Source: Diplocarpon mali (taxonomy: Eukaryota; Ascomycota; Leotiomycetes; Helotiales; Drepanopezizaceae). Taken from it: a stretch of 64,000 bases of DNA. Under the pieces are notes generated by a model that saw only the letters and a list, made by a program, of their open reading frames with translations, made no database searches and was not told the origin of the DNA. Location: contig JAENRP010000002.1 of assembly GCA_024741835.1 (NCBI GenBank), positions 186,001 through 250,000 of the forward strand. Reading direction: 5' to 3'. Shown here piece after piece: positions 24,710 through 37,555 of the stretch (position 1 is its first letter; each line of letters begins with the position of its first letter). A program made the translations under genes and the position numbers.

Positions 24710-27700
24710 ATGATACAAATGCAGCGATCCCTCTCCCTCCCCGGGCCCGCCCACGCCTCTCCTCGTACGTCCACAGTCGGCGCGGGAGTCGCAAACGCCT
24801 CCCTCCCCTCTCCCCCGTGTGTGGTATGATCGCTTCCGCTGATATCTTGCGTCTGTAGCGGTCTCCCCCACCATCACACAGCTCTCCTCGCGAAGCCCAA
24901 CTCCATCGCCGCCCGAGACCACCGTCGTCCCTCCCAGACTCCATCGATACCAGTCGCGCAGCCCCCAGAGACCTCCTACATCTTACAAAGAGCCCGCCGA
25001 CCGGGACAGGACGCGAAGCACCACCAGGCGCTCGTCTCCCTCTCCTGCTCCGAGAAGGAAGGATGCGACACAGCCCTCGGCCCTCAGGCCAGGCGCCCCA
25101 GAGATTCCGGCGACCCCCACCAAGTTGCCCCAGCTCCCCTTGCTCCAAGATGTTTCCCAGTATCTGAATCCACACTTTCCCGCCGTGGCTGCGGCGACGG
25201 CCACCACAACCCTGGAGGAGCTCGCACATCTGGTGCGCCTGTCCACGTACCAGGAGAGGAAGCGGACTCATGCGCGCGTCCGGCTACAGAGATCCCTCGT
25301 CTCGACAGCTATTTCCGCTCGTCTGGTACGGTGCGGGGAGCTGGCGCATCGGACGCTGGTTGACAACTTCCGGGCCGACGAGAAGAGGGACTTTGCGAAC
25401 CTGTATAATGCCATTCATGATGTCCGCAATTCATGCGATGCTACCCGCAGGTACGCGCTTCTGGATCCAGACTTGGACTCGTCCCGGGTGGGCGCCAGCG
25501 AAGGAGAGCCGAGGACCCTATCATCCTCCACGTTCATGCACGAGATACCCCAGCGATCTCGGGAGACCATTTTGAGGTTTTTGACCCAGATCAGGACCAA
25601 CCCAGACTATTTAGCAAGCCGGGTGTCCAGTCTTGCTCCGGCGGAGCTCTCTGCACTCCTGGTATTCCACCAGGGATTGGAGAGCATCAATACTGTTTTG
25701 CCGTATCACAATCCACGTTCCAAAGGCCATGTTTCCAGCACTCATCGAAATTCCGCGCATATACCCTCTCCAGTGGAGCGTTTGCTTTCCTTTCAGCGTC
25801 ATGATCCTTTATCTGCTTTGATTCATACGTGCTTCGCGAACTCCGCTGGCCCTGACTCCGGAGAAGATCTCAGACGGACAGATGTTTGGGCGGCCACCTG
25901 TGCGAGGCTGATCACCATGGGCAAGACCGGCACGGATCCATTCGTGTGCTGCGTGCTCAATGTCTGGACAGCCATGCGTGATTGGTCCGGAAAGAGCAAT
26001 ATGGAATGGTATCTGATGAAGATCCTGGAAGATGGAGCGTTCCTACTGGAAAAGGCCGAGGATCAAGCGGGCACCCGTATCCACGTGGAACCTAGGAACA
26101 CGAAAGACGCTATAGCAGCCGAGGAATTCTATGACGCTGCTGTCCAGGGGCTCTTCGAAGTGGTCGATGATCCAGGAGCGGGAGGTATCCCAGAAGGGCT
26201 CGTCGAACTCGGTAATGCCATTCTCCGGAAACTTGATCCCAAGTTACACTTTTCTACACGCAAGTTCTTCGTCTCCAAATGGCTCTTTTCGGTTTTTCTC
26301 CTGGGCGTGGTCATTCATCCAGAGGTACGTGTTCGTTCCATCATCCGGCGAGCACGAGCTAACCCGCCAGTCATTTGGGATGATGGCTGAGTACCACATT
26401 ACCGAATATGGTCGGCAGAAGATCCTCAAAGAGGTCATCATGAGAGCACACAAGCTAGTCGCCGACATGCTGTGGTACGTACCTGGTTCCCTGGTGGCTA
26501 CCATGTGCTGATGCAGTAGCAGGAGAGATACAGCATCAACACCACTCGCTGTCAAATCTCACATTGAGAACATCATGGCGCGCTTCCGGGCGAATCGGCC
26601 CTCGAGATCCAAGGCCAAGCTGCTTCCTGCAAGGTCAATCACCTCCCTGAGAGAGACCGTGGAAGTACATCCGTACCTGGTCATGGGCCCCTCGGACTTG
26701 ATCACCATCGTCAACTCGCTCTTCCCGGAGAAGCGACCAGTCTCGAGTTCTCACTCCAAGGACATGAGTTTTGGTAGTGTTCGCTCTTCGGCGTCTTCCG
26801 TTTCCGGGATGTCGACGATTCTCCAGCACAGCCCGAGTACTACTCAACGTAATGCTTTTGATAATGCCTCCGTCGTTAGCAACAGCGGCTCCTCGGTGAT
26901 CAGTGATCTCACCACGTCGCGTGAGCCACTCCTGGAGGCGAATACCCAGGCCAGATCGGGCAGCTATGAGGACGATGGGTTTGAACTCCGAGTTGCCATT
27001 TACGAGATGACCCAGACTCTGGGTACGGAAGGGGTTTCTGGAGCCTGCCACCCATGTGCCGAGCAATGGACGGTTCTCTTCTTGTCTCCCGATGGCCAAT
27101 CACTGTCCCACCAGCTACCTCACGACCCCGAGGAGGACGGCGATGAGGAGGGGTTCACGACAAGCAGCGATACCGACGATGAAAACGTTGGCTCTCGGCC
27201 AGATCTTGATACGGGGTACCATCAGCTCCGAAATTCTGTCTTGAAGCTCGTCGAGGATTATGAGATCCCCCAGTCTCTCAACTCCAAGGCCGAGTCGGAG
27301 ACGTTCAGCAACAGAACCTCCGCCCTGGAAGGCCCGAGGAAGCAAGACCGCAGCTGGCCCGGGGCATCCGCGCAGGCACAGTCCAAGAATCCGTACCGGA
27401 TTCAGGACGTGGCCACCTTGAAGGATCCCAAACCGTCCTCGAAACAGCGTCATGATGCTGATGGCGAAAAACTGCCGGAGACCCCTTCTGTCTTGATCAC
27501 CATGCTGGAGGCCGCCGAGGCGCAATGCCAGGAACAGTCGGATTTCGTCAACGCGCATCTGTGGTGGAAGACCTTGAATCAGCTTCACCAGCTTTCCTCG
27601 CCTTCTCTGAAACGAGACGGCTACGCTAGTCTCTTGAGCATCTTCTCACGAGGGCCTCGGGACTCCATTCGACGCTCGACGAGTGCTATTGAGGAGTACG

Positions 27701-30066
27701 ATGCGTGGTTGGTGTGGCTGGAGCAGTCTCAGGAACGTCACGATGTGATTATCGAGTCAATGATGAAGCGGCTGCAAGCTATACGAGATAAAATGTGGTA
27801 CGTGACGGATGTTAAGAACTCGGCAGCCTACGAGGGAGCTCGGAACATCGCTGTCGCGCTGAAGCGTATGGCGCTGCCCAAGAAAGCCAAGAATCTCCCA
27901 CTAGCTGGGACTCGTCCTCGGAACATCTCCCGGCCGTCTACGAATAACTTCCTCGTCAAGACTGAAGCTCAGATGATGGACATGATGGCGGCCAGCGACG
28001 ATCAGGGCGGCCCGAATAAGCTGTCGGACGACCAGTCCGAGAAGACCCTGCGCTGGCTCTCTCAGTTCGGCATTGAAAATTTTTGCAAGGGGGAGGAGAG
28101 AATCCACAGATTCTGCCTGGAAATCGAAGCGTGCATCAACAAGCTTGTTGGTGACAATCTTATGGAAGGCCCGGTGTTGTGGTCCAGCGAGCTATACCAT
28201 CGTGACAAGCGTCTCCTGGATGGTAGACAAAAGAGCGACATGTTCCTGAACACCCTCGGGTCCGTAGGCATGCCCGCTGAAGAAGACAATGACGTGGACG
28301 CGGGCCGTCGGAGTCTTCGCAGCACTGATCTTGGACGCCCTGGTCACGGCCTTCGAGATCTCCGAGCAATGTCAGCCAGGAACAACTCCCAGCAGAGCTT
28401 CGATTCGGGCCGGTTCAGCATGTCGAGGCAGAGCGCGACCGGAGACTTGATGGATTCGCAGGACTATTTTGGTGTTGCTAGCCCAGTCCTGACGATCGAT
28501 TCCGCAGTCACGTTCTGGTCGCCATTTCAGACGCGTGCGCAGTCACCAACGACAAGTGTGAGCAGTCATCGTCTCGGGACTTCCTCGTCATCCATGAACG
28601 AGACCGTGACCATGAGAGAGGAGCGAGCAAGCGTGGCCAAGCAGAGCTTCCTGTCGGACTTGAAGCAAACCCTAACCAGTCTCCTGATCAGCGATCTTGG
28701 CACCCTTGTCTTCGCCCGGGGCAGCGAGACAGACGCCTGGTTCTCTGGACCCCTGGGCCAGGACTGCATTGAGAGGAAGGAACGCGCCGAGAGGAAGGTG
28801 CGGCGAAAGATGAGAAAGCGGACATTAGAGAAGAAGAAGAGTTTCAGAGATCTAAGAGGCGCCCAGAAAACCGAGCCATCTTCAGACAGCCCCGACAGCC
28901 CGAGTCACGGACTGGAAAAAGGCCCCTCGTCAGCTGGATCCAGATCTGCGGAGCAAGGCGCCCCCGACGTGCACTCTACCACTGAGAGCTCTACCAGCGA
29001 GCACGTAGGCCCGGGGACTCGTCAGCGCGTCTCCAAGGACCCGGAATCGCCAGATTTCCCTTACCGAAAGGCTTTCCGGCGGCTTCTCTGCATGTTCTCG
29101 GTGCATCCAAACCCGTACGCGAAGCTCAATGCCTTGTTTGAGCTGGAGCACCTCGTCATCGCATACCTGATGCCATCTGCTCCTCGTCGGCCGCGGATCC
29201 GGCAAGAGCCGCTGCCTGCCGCTCCCCAGTCCCCAGAGGTTCAGCACATCAATGCTTTCGGACATACCGACACCGCGACCACCACGCCTCGAGCAAAGAA
29301 CTTGGAAGAGGCGATCGACAAGTGCAAGGAGCGACGTTCTCACACGCTCAGCCAGGCCGACAGCGCGTCGCCTGTCCATCGTGCCAACGATCGATCTCTG
29401 GCCGTGGCAAACCCAGCCAGCACCGATATGATAGTTGATGTCCTCCAGGACCTCTTCCGCGATGCCGACATCCGGCCCAAGACTCTGTTCCGTGACCTCC
29501 AATTCATCGCCTCCTTTGTTCCAGCCGCCATCCTGGATAAGTCTGAGCGGGGTAAAGCATTCTGGGATGCTGGGCTTGCCGCCTTGGGACTCAAGCAAGA
29601 CGTCTGTAGGACCCTGGTTGAGATAGCCGACGAAGTCGTGGTCCACTATACGCAAACGCGCAAGCCGGCCTTCCCGTCTGGCAATAACGCGGCGGCGCAC
29701 ACGAGCGCCAGCGGCGAGCTGATGAAGTACAGCATGCAAGAGGCGGCCAAGATGTGGACCATCACCGCTAAGGAGGGGGATCCTGTGGCCGAGCGCGAAC
29801 TCGCAATCTTCTATCTCACGCACCCGGAACTCGTGGACAGGGTCACGGCCCCGCTGAGCAAACCGCGGGAGATCTTCAAGGCGCAGGTTATGGAGATGCA
29901 TGGTGGCGGGAATGGGAACGCCGGGAAGGAGGAGCGTGATCGCGAGCGGAGCGATCCGGCGACAATGTGTGTGGCGTACCATTGGATGGAGCTGAGCGCG
30001 GTTGGGGGTGATGAGCTGGCGAAGAAGTACTTGAGGCAGAGGGAGGAGCTCAACGCCATTCCTTGA
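24710..30066 (+). CDS. Large regulator with RasGAP-like domain and SEL1-like C-terminus
   Basis: Exons are 24710-24764, 24859-26324, 26371-26474 and 26523-30066, giving 1722 aa (the last acceptor could be 26517, adding two residues). Residues 1-110 are disordered and Ser/Pro/Arg-rich. About 330-560 is an all-helical region resembling a RasGAP fold: DVWAATCARLITMG, then FVSKWLFSVFLLGVVIHPES in the place of the FLR motif, then HITEYGRQKILKEV and VKSHIENIMARF. A long partly disordered middle follows. The last 110 residues (AAKMWTITAKEGDPVAEREL, later CVAYHWMELSAVGGDELAKK) look like SEL1-type repeats, often used as scaffolds. It is probably a small-GTPase-linked scaffold in the cytoplasm or cortex. 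The usual GAP arginine in FLR is not seen, so GAP activity is doubtful. The function is inferred from fold resemblance only. Confidence 0.78.
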
Positions 30067-32095
30067 GCGTGCGTGTAAAGGGCATGGAAAAGGTTGGCCT
30101 TGTTTTGTTGCGTACTTGCCTTGCATATACCCGTGTGTTGGATGAACATCATTGATAAAGTGATGAAGCGTTTGGTTTTTCGGCCGATGAATATCGCATA
30201 ACCTTGAGGTTACATTCGGCTTCTTACTATTATATAGATATACGAAGGTCGTACTGCTCTGACAGTTAAATTTCCTTCTCGGTCAAGAAGCGAGTGGCCT
30301 TATCATCCCTTATACATTCGATGAGCGAATTTCCTCGTTTCTGTGAATTTTTGCGTCTCTGTTATGGTAGCAGTATGTGGACTATGGACCAAGTCTTCTA
30401 GCCTCGAACCAGACATGTGTCGGAGTATCATTCGTTTCGCCCCTACTACAATATTGCAGTGAGAAAAAGGGAATGCTCTTACCCAGGCGTAATTAATACT
30501 GCTGCAATATAAGCTCGGTTTTAATACAGCTTTTGATAGCCGGATATTGTAGATCCTGGGAGAGAGACCAACTCCTCCCAGCACAGCAAAGCACAAGATA
30601 GTTGTACACGACTGCCCAGGACAAGACACAAAAAAGGGCCCGACAATTTCGAAGTGGAAGGACTCGATTGCTCCCCAGGCTACGAGTCGCAGATCCATCT
30701 GAGGATGATCTCGCCCTAAGCAGATCTTCGATCCGGTCATCCCCCAGAATCTACCCGCCCACCACAACACCTGGCTTCTTACCTTGCTAGAAAAGACTAC
30801 TAGCTGTGTAACGGATACACAGGCTACCTTGATTGAACCGAGGACTGTGAAAGTGCCGTCCTCTCCGCAGAAATAGGGATGGTGCCAGGGGAGCTCTCCT
30901 GCGTTGCAACACCCGACCTGTCTCAGCCGCTGTCTCTCGCCACCCAGAGGCTGGGATCGGTGACGCGGCCGTCGCCCGTCTCGAGTAAACAAAAGCCCTC
31001 GCTTAGCTTCCCGCCGCCTCGGCTCTCTCCCGGAAGCCTCTCTTGGCAGCGAAAGCAGCATGAGAAGTGGAGGGTAGAAATACATTTCATGCGCATGCGG
31101 GCACCTCCTCGGGAACTCTGGTCGCTGTGAGGAGGGAGGTCCCTGTGGGCACGCTACGGTAGTTTTCCTCCGCCTCGCTGTGTACGGGTACCAACCCGTC
31201 CCCTCCCCCCTCCCCTTTGCGAGCGACTCAGAGGATGAGCAGAGCTCTGGGGTTTCGACGGCCGCTAGATCAGGGTGCGTGGAAGAGGTATTCGGCTCTT
31301 CTCTTTCCCTTCTCTCCACTTTTATCTCTTCGTGCGATTATCGTGAAATCTTACAAGAATGACAAGGTCATGATGTCCCCCTTTGCTGTCACGAGGGAGA
31401 GAGAAGCGCCGGACCGTGTACGGATGAGCTTCGCTTAGCCGTTACTCGCGAGATCGGCGGCACCTTGAGTAAAGGCTCTGAGATCTGACTTGGGTTGTCA
31501 GGGTGCGTATCCGTATCCGCATGCTTCTTGTGATCTTTGTCCTTAAGCCCAATCGTTACCTACGTCTTCTCGTGCTCGATTGTGGGGGAAATGGCTCCTA
31601 GAACAGGGGTCGCGGGGGGAGCCCAACGTACAAGGCGTGTTGTACGTGTCTCTTCTTTCCAGGCGGTTTGTATCCCCTGATTGCTTTTCTGTTACTATTC
31701 GAGCGCTTGGTCTACCGCCTATCTTGATACATAAATATATATATATATATATACATATATATATGGAAATATGTATATATGCATGCATACGTATGGACGC
31801 AGCTAACTAGGTCCACAGCCGCTGTGCAGTTTGCTTGTTGATACTCGCCTCTCTCGACGCTTGGTCTGTCCAAGAAGATTATCATGCCTTGGTACGGATA
31901 CTCAACCAGATCGAAGCTCGATCCTATGCCTGCCTCGCCTCCGCAAAGGGCAGCCCGGTGCAGCTCGGCCCAGGCTAGGCCGGCGACGGGTTAATCAGAG
32001 CGAGGACAGCAAAGAGACCCTTGATCAGGAGCGCGGGGACTTGTCGGGAGCGAGAAGAGACTTGAGTCCTACCTGCTGGCCGGTCCCACCTATGC
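30067..32095. other. Intergenic, no recognised gene
   Basis: This contains the 3' UTR of the RasGAP-like gene, AT-rich DNA near 30180-30560, and a TA microsatellite. The 338-codon minus frame at 30303-31319 has no motif, coding bias or splice logic, and I do not accept it as a gene. Confidence 0.4.
31733..31782. repeat. TA dinucleotide microsatellite
   Basis: A nearly pure TA run broken by ATAC and GGAAATATG, ending in GCATGCATAC. Confidence 0.9.
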
Positions 32096-32960
32096 TTGTG
32101 TTGTTGACGCAGCAAGTGGCGACACCACAGCTTGCTGCTGCCATCCTCGGAGAGGTTGAAGGAAGACAGCTGTTAGCTCGAAAAGAAGCTATGGACCGTG
32201 ATAGATTGTCTGAGGAGCTTTCTGATGAGTAGATTCTGCTCTGGGGCCCTCTTGGTCGTGGACGGTGAGACGTAGAGCCTTTCTGATGCTCCCTCGCCTT
32301 GTATCACCTCTCAAAATGTTCTCGCTAATATAGATCTTATCACCAGGTGGCTCTGTACTTTCAGCTAACGACCTGTGGTATGTTGGACACTGCGAGGTCT
32401 CAAAATGTTCGAAGCGGAGTTGAAACGAGCTGAGACGACGTTTGGATTCGTCGAAGAGGATAATCTGGATTCGCTACAGGCACAATGGACTCTTCTCGAC
32501 CCTAGCCGTGTTCTGCAGGTTCTTATCAACTCGATGATCAACGCCACCAAATCTACCCTATCCGTACAGAACCGACACGAGAAATCAAGAGAATCATGCG
32601 AGGCAAGCGAGCCTACTAATCCTACATAGAATTGTCTCGGGAAGAATAGCCAGACGTTCCATGCAGCTTCCGGGCAGTACCAGCATGGCAAATGCTGACT
32701 TCCTGGATACCGAGGGGTGCGCCCTCGAGTAAACCAACTGACTCCAACGCTTTTGGTGTCAGGTATGTCCAAAAACGTGGCTCGAATCTAGACCAGACAG
32801 CAAAGGCTCAGTGGGGAGACGGAGAATTCATCTCCCTGTGCATTACTGTCCTGGATGCTGGTCGCGGATGAGACGAGAGAGAGAAAAAAAGAAAAACTCT
32901 TCTGTCTCTTCGCACAAGCGTCACTAAAGACGTATCAGAACGGCGATACCTGCGGCCAGT
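32096..32960 (+). pseudogene. Decayed hybrid histidine kinase fragment
   Basis: Three plus-strand pieces match, in order, the two complete kinases nearby. Bases 32096-32231 read LTQQVATPQLAAAILGEVEG and DRDRLSEELS, like the GAF-to-PAS linker of the first kinase (LNRQLATSLASAVLFEEEMR). Bases 32400-32560 read LKMFEAELKRAE and then LDPSRVLQVLINSMINATKS, which is the ATPase N-box. Bases 32812-32960 read WGDGEFISLCITVLDAGRG (G1 box) and then LFCLFAQASLKTYQNG (F box and degenerate G2). Stop codons and frame shifts lie between the pieces, and the phosphoacceptor His region and receiver are missing. It lies opposite in orientation to the intact genes. It is a dead or truncated copy. Confidence 0.85.
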
Positions 32961-33663
32961 AGGTGGTGTCTCCCAGCTCTCCCTTCTCTCTTCCAGGCTG
33001 CCTCTGGAGACCTGAGAAATAGCCACAGGATTCCCTTGAATCCTCCTCTTGGTCTTCGGAGTCCGCCTTGGCTCCCTCTGCCACTGCTCGGCAGAGGCAA
33101 TACGGACCCCGACTTCTTCCCCCACCAGCATAGCCGTGACGGCGGTCACGGCAGATCCAGGGCGAGATCAGGATCGCCGCTCGTTGGCTGCGGGTACGGT
33201 GCGCATCACGCCAAATCAAAAACCAAGAGGGAGAGCGTGCTGACTTTGGACCGGCAGGATGGGGTCGTGACGGGACTTCACAGAATAATGACCGTGCTGA
33301 AAGAGATAGACCTGGTTGTTGAGAGGCGAAAACCAAGTAGATCTCAAGCTTGAGTGAAGAATTCAATATCATCCAGCGTCAGCGCGTGAAGCTCTCTTGT
33401 AGTACCCACCCTGACTGGCCATCTGATCGTGCCGGCTTCCTAGGCTAGCAATCCGCATAGAGATGCAACCGCAATGGCATCGCTCAGCCGTGCGGCACCA
33501 GTAGCAGAGAAATGACAGCAAGCAGGAATCGTCTTCATTGTGAGTACATTCATGTGTCGTCATTGAAATGCCGCTAAACCAGTCCACATCCCAGAGGTAT
33601 ATCATCGCCAACGCCGACCCTCTCTCAAACAAGGCCGCATAAATTTGCAAAAGATCAGATGCT
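32961..33663. other. Intergenic between kinase relic and first kinase
   Basis: No recognisable coding. More kinase remnants could be hidden here, but I could not align any with confidence. The right part is probably the 3' UTR of the first kinase. Confidence 0.4.
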
Positions 33664-36600
33664 TCAAACCGGCGCACTCGCCGACCTCTCCAATGCCCCC
33701 GCATTACTTCTCAGAATCAGTTTCTCCATCTCAGGCAATAAATCCGGTATCCTAAACGGCTTGGTCACAACGCTATCCATACCACTCTCCTTCGCAGTAC
33801 TGATCTGTTCGCTCCTCGCGTTGGCCGTGACTGCAATCACCGGGATGTGCTCCACAATCATGCCATCCTGCTGTAGCTGCCTGATGAGTTTCACGCACGT
33901 CAGGCCGTCCATGACCGGCATCTCCAAGTCCATAAGCACGACTGAGAGCTCGACTCCGCTCGTCTCGAGACCCTTCCAGAACCACGATTTCTCGAGGAAG
34001 GCCAGGGCCTCGCGGCCGTGGTTTGCAACCGAGACGATACAGCCTGCGCTTTGCAGTTGGCGGGAGAGAACTTTTTGATTCACGATGTTATCTTCCACTA
34101 CCAAGACATGCCTTGGCTGCGATGGTTGTGGAGGGTTACCTGGCTTAAGGCTTGTGGAAGGAAGGTAATTGGCGACGTTGGGCCTAGCACGTGGCAGGTC
34201 TACCGGCTGCGTTGCGGTCGGGGGGTTGCAGCGGCGTGCCCGGACATAGAACGCAAACTTGCTGCCGATACCAACGGAAGAAGTGACCCCGATCTGCCCG
34301 CCCTGCAACTCGGTGAGTTGACGACAAATGAACAGTCCCAGGCCGGAGCCTCCGTACTGCACATGCGTTCTAGGCGACGCCTGGGAGAATCGCTTAAAGA
34401 GGAGGTTTCGTTCAAACTCATCTAATCCGCGACCACTGTCTTCGACTTGGACACAGATATAGATTGGCTCACCCGAACCCCAAGCAAGTCCTCCGGTCAT
34501 AGTCATGTCCGGGCGATCGGTCGATCGGGGCAGGTATTCGATTTCAGTAGCCGTTGGAGGTTCGAGAGATGCGCCGATGCCGACCACAATCTTTCTCTTG
34601 GACTGATTCGTCGTGAACTTGATGGCATTCGTGACCAGGTTGATCAGGACTTGTGAAAGTCGGCTTGGGTCAAGCCTTACCCAGTCTACGGCCAACTTGG
34701 AGTAGCTTGGGTCCACGTTCAACCGGAGATCAATATCGCTGTTCTGAACTTCGACGTCAAACATCTTCAATGTAGCTTGGATCGTCGAAAAAGGCTGGAC
34801 ATCGATTGGGGTGATGATGAGTAGATCTGAATCCAGCTTTGACAAAGTCAGAACATCGTCTATGATCCGTTTTTGGTGCTGAGCGCAGAGAGCAATGGTT
34901 TCTGTGGCATCCACATAGCCGTCGATGACCTCCTTTGGGATGATAACGTCACTCTCGTTGCAATCAAACTTGGAGAGCGACGTCCCAATCCAATCGGCGC
35001 ACTGGACTATAGCTGAAAGCGGATTGCGCATCTCGCTGCAAGGGAACGTTAGCGAGGCAGCTTCAGCTTCTTCAGGAAGTGTTAGGTACGTACTGCGATG
35101 TCATATCGATGAAATTCTCCTGCTGCCGCTTGCGCTCTACGGCTTCAAGCATTTTCCGTGTTTGGAAACCTTCCATCCACTTCTGACGACTAATATCTGT
35201 GAGGCAGCCTAGAACGCCCGTGATAGTGCCGTCCTCAGCCATCTCTGGATAGGCAGCTGCTAAGATGTACGTAGGCCCACCAACCTTCTCGCCATCGATA
35301 TCTTCACCCACGAATGGTCGTCTGAGTCTTAACTCAAGATTCGCGGTCTTTCCGAGAAGCAAGTTGGACCATTCGGTCTCCATTACTGGTACGTCAAGTT
35401 CTGAAATGGTGCCCAGCCAAGTCTACCGCCATGTTAGCGAGACCACCCTTCATATGCACAGCTCACTAGTCACATACCATAGGCTCACGAACGCCTCGGG
35501 GGTACTGTGTTAACCTAAAGTTTCCCTAAATCAGCTCAGTAGCATTCAAGGGTGTGTAGACCGACTCATAGTAGTTCTCATTAGCATAAATCAAAACCCC
35601 ACTAGTATCTATATGAAACATTCCCACAGGAGCGAGGTCAGCCATACGTCGAAATCTGGTCTCGACTTCGAGCGCTTCGTGAGTCTGGAGAGCGAGTCTT
35701 TTTGTTAGAAGGCTACGATCCCTCGCTGCTCGCCTCATTTCTTCTTCGAACAAGACCGCAGAGGCAAGCGACGTAGCTAACTGACGATTGAGTAATTCGA
35801 CAAAAACCTTGTAGTCGCCATCGAAACGCTTGCGGGGATTCAGCCCAAGGATCATAAAGCCAAAGACAGTGTCTCCGGTGGTACGGATTGGCAGGAGGAC
35901 TGCCGACTGAGTAGGCTCGTCATTCAGTACACGAATATCTCGTACAAAATCTGGCAGCGTTCCATTCTCAGCATACAGCACAGTCGGCGTCTGGGCGCGA
36001 AGCATCTCTGGCAGCCCGTGAATGAACTCCTCTAATTCTTGCTCGGTGGCTCGAGTCGGAATCTTAGCATTTGTGCTGGGGACTCGTATCTTCCCTTCAA
36101 GAGTCCAATTACGGTTCGCGTGGCTGTAATCTGATGCCTCCGACACGGTATCGCTGAAATCCCCATCTACCGAATAGAGAACAGCAAATGGGATGTCCGG
36201 GAAAGCTGTCGAGTCGGCATGTAATGAGTAGGTGGCCTGGTGCCAGAAGTCCTTGGGATCTCTTGACGAGCTGACGTACTGGCCCATACGTAGGAGCAAT
36301 GCCATCCGCCGGTCCGCAATCACTTGTCTGGTTGTATCAAACACAGGGTTGTAACTGTGTATACTTTAGTGAATTCTCCGGAGCTCAGCTGGCAAGTTGT
36401 GCACTGGGAGAAAAGATACACTCACAAGGCTATCTCATTATCATCTTCAACTAGAAATGGAATAATGGAGATTGAGTAATAAGTCTCTTCGAGATAGCCG
36501 TGGCGCTCGATGTAAAATTGGGCATCGTCAATTACAAAAGCCTCGCCGGTCTGGTAAGCCTTTTCAAAAGCCACAGTGAAGTCTCCCGCGATTTCCGACC

Positions 36601-37555
36601 AAGCTTCAGCGAATGCTTTGCCCATCATCCCGGGGTGCTTCTGACCTGTCACATTTACATAGCTCTCATTATACATCATCGTTCTCTCCCTACCCCAATA
36701 CATCGCTGCCGGGCGGGGATCACTCATCAGAATGTTGACCATGCCTCGAAGGGCGGTGCTCCAGGTGCTGACAGGACCCAGATCCGTAGAGGCCCAGTCA
36801 AATTCGAGAAAGAAAAGACGGTGGGGAGACGGTATCACAGCCGGAAAGGCACTTATGAAATCAAGCTTGTGCAAAGTCTCAGATGGCTGTATGGCCTTTG
36901 GTTTTTGCGAAATCTCAGGAGACGGGAACGATTGCATGGAAGCTCCTTCTCGCAGCCGAAAGGCAGCTATTTGGGCCTCCAACGCTTCATCGGATTGGAA
37001 ATTGACCTGTGATGGCCGTACAACCGATTCGGTTTGTGCCCGCCCAAACTTCGGGACTTCCGCTTGACGCCTCCTCGCGCTGATATAGTTGGAGTTGTCT
37101 CCTTCGGCGCCTGTCACGATTCGCCATCGATTCCGTATAGTTTTGGCAGTCCACCACAATCCACAGTATGTAGTGTGGGGAAATCCACCATGCTGCGACG
37201 AGACGGCCCAATCGAGGAAGGCCGAGCAGTCAGGATCTTTGGAGGCTGCTCCAGTCGCAAGCGCACCGTTCCCAATCTTTAGCTCCAACAGGGGCACCTT
37301 TTGCAGACTCCCGTTGTGGTACGTGGGGTCGACTTTCGAGCTCGTGAGATCGAAGATGAGTGCGGGACGATCGTCTACATCGAGCAATTCCAGGAGTCCC
37401 ACGGAACCCAAATCTTTCGCCGAGGCAGACGCGGATGCGAAATCAGATGCAACCTTCCCTAGCATGAAATCTTGGGAAGCGGAGCTCGGTCCCTCATCAG
37501 CGGGCTTGACTGACACCCCGCGACTGTTGGATACTGGGAGCCTGGAACTCGACAT
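33664..37555 (-). CDS. Hybrid histidine kinase 1 (PAS-GAF-PAS-HisKA-HATPase-REC)
   Basis: Minus-strand exons are 37555-36426, 36354-35566, 35514-35478, 35422-35094 and 35035-33664, giving 1218 aa; an in-frame ATG at 37723 would add 56. A soluble N-terminal module (LLELLDVDDRPALIFDL) is followed by a PAS region (about 280-375, MYWGRERTMMYNESYVNVTG), a GAF domain (about 400-570) and a second PAS (about 610-740). HisKA carries [16 protein letters not shown], with phospho-His about 762 rebuilt across a 58-nt intron. The ATPase has N-box LVTNAIKFT (N about 898), G1 DSGRG, and GGSGLGLF. The receiver has VVEDN, phospho-Asp about 1130 in LMDLEMPVMDG, and Lys in VVTKPF. All phosphorelay residues are present, so it should feed a phosphorelay (Ypd1-type in fungi). 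There are no membrane segments; a cytosolic sensor of unknown stimulus. The donor GTCGGT at 35565 is unusual. Confidence 0.92.

Noticed and set aside
30303..31319. Minus-strand 338-codon open frame
   Set aside because: Mixed low-complexity composition, no recognisable motif, and a changing base composition along its length; probably chance.
32375..32629. Short intact gene (84 codons) at the kinase relic
   Set aside because: It is only the N-box piece of a kinase with neighbours in other frames; it cannot fold as a separate functional protein.
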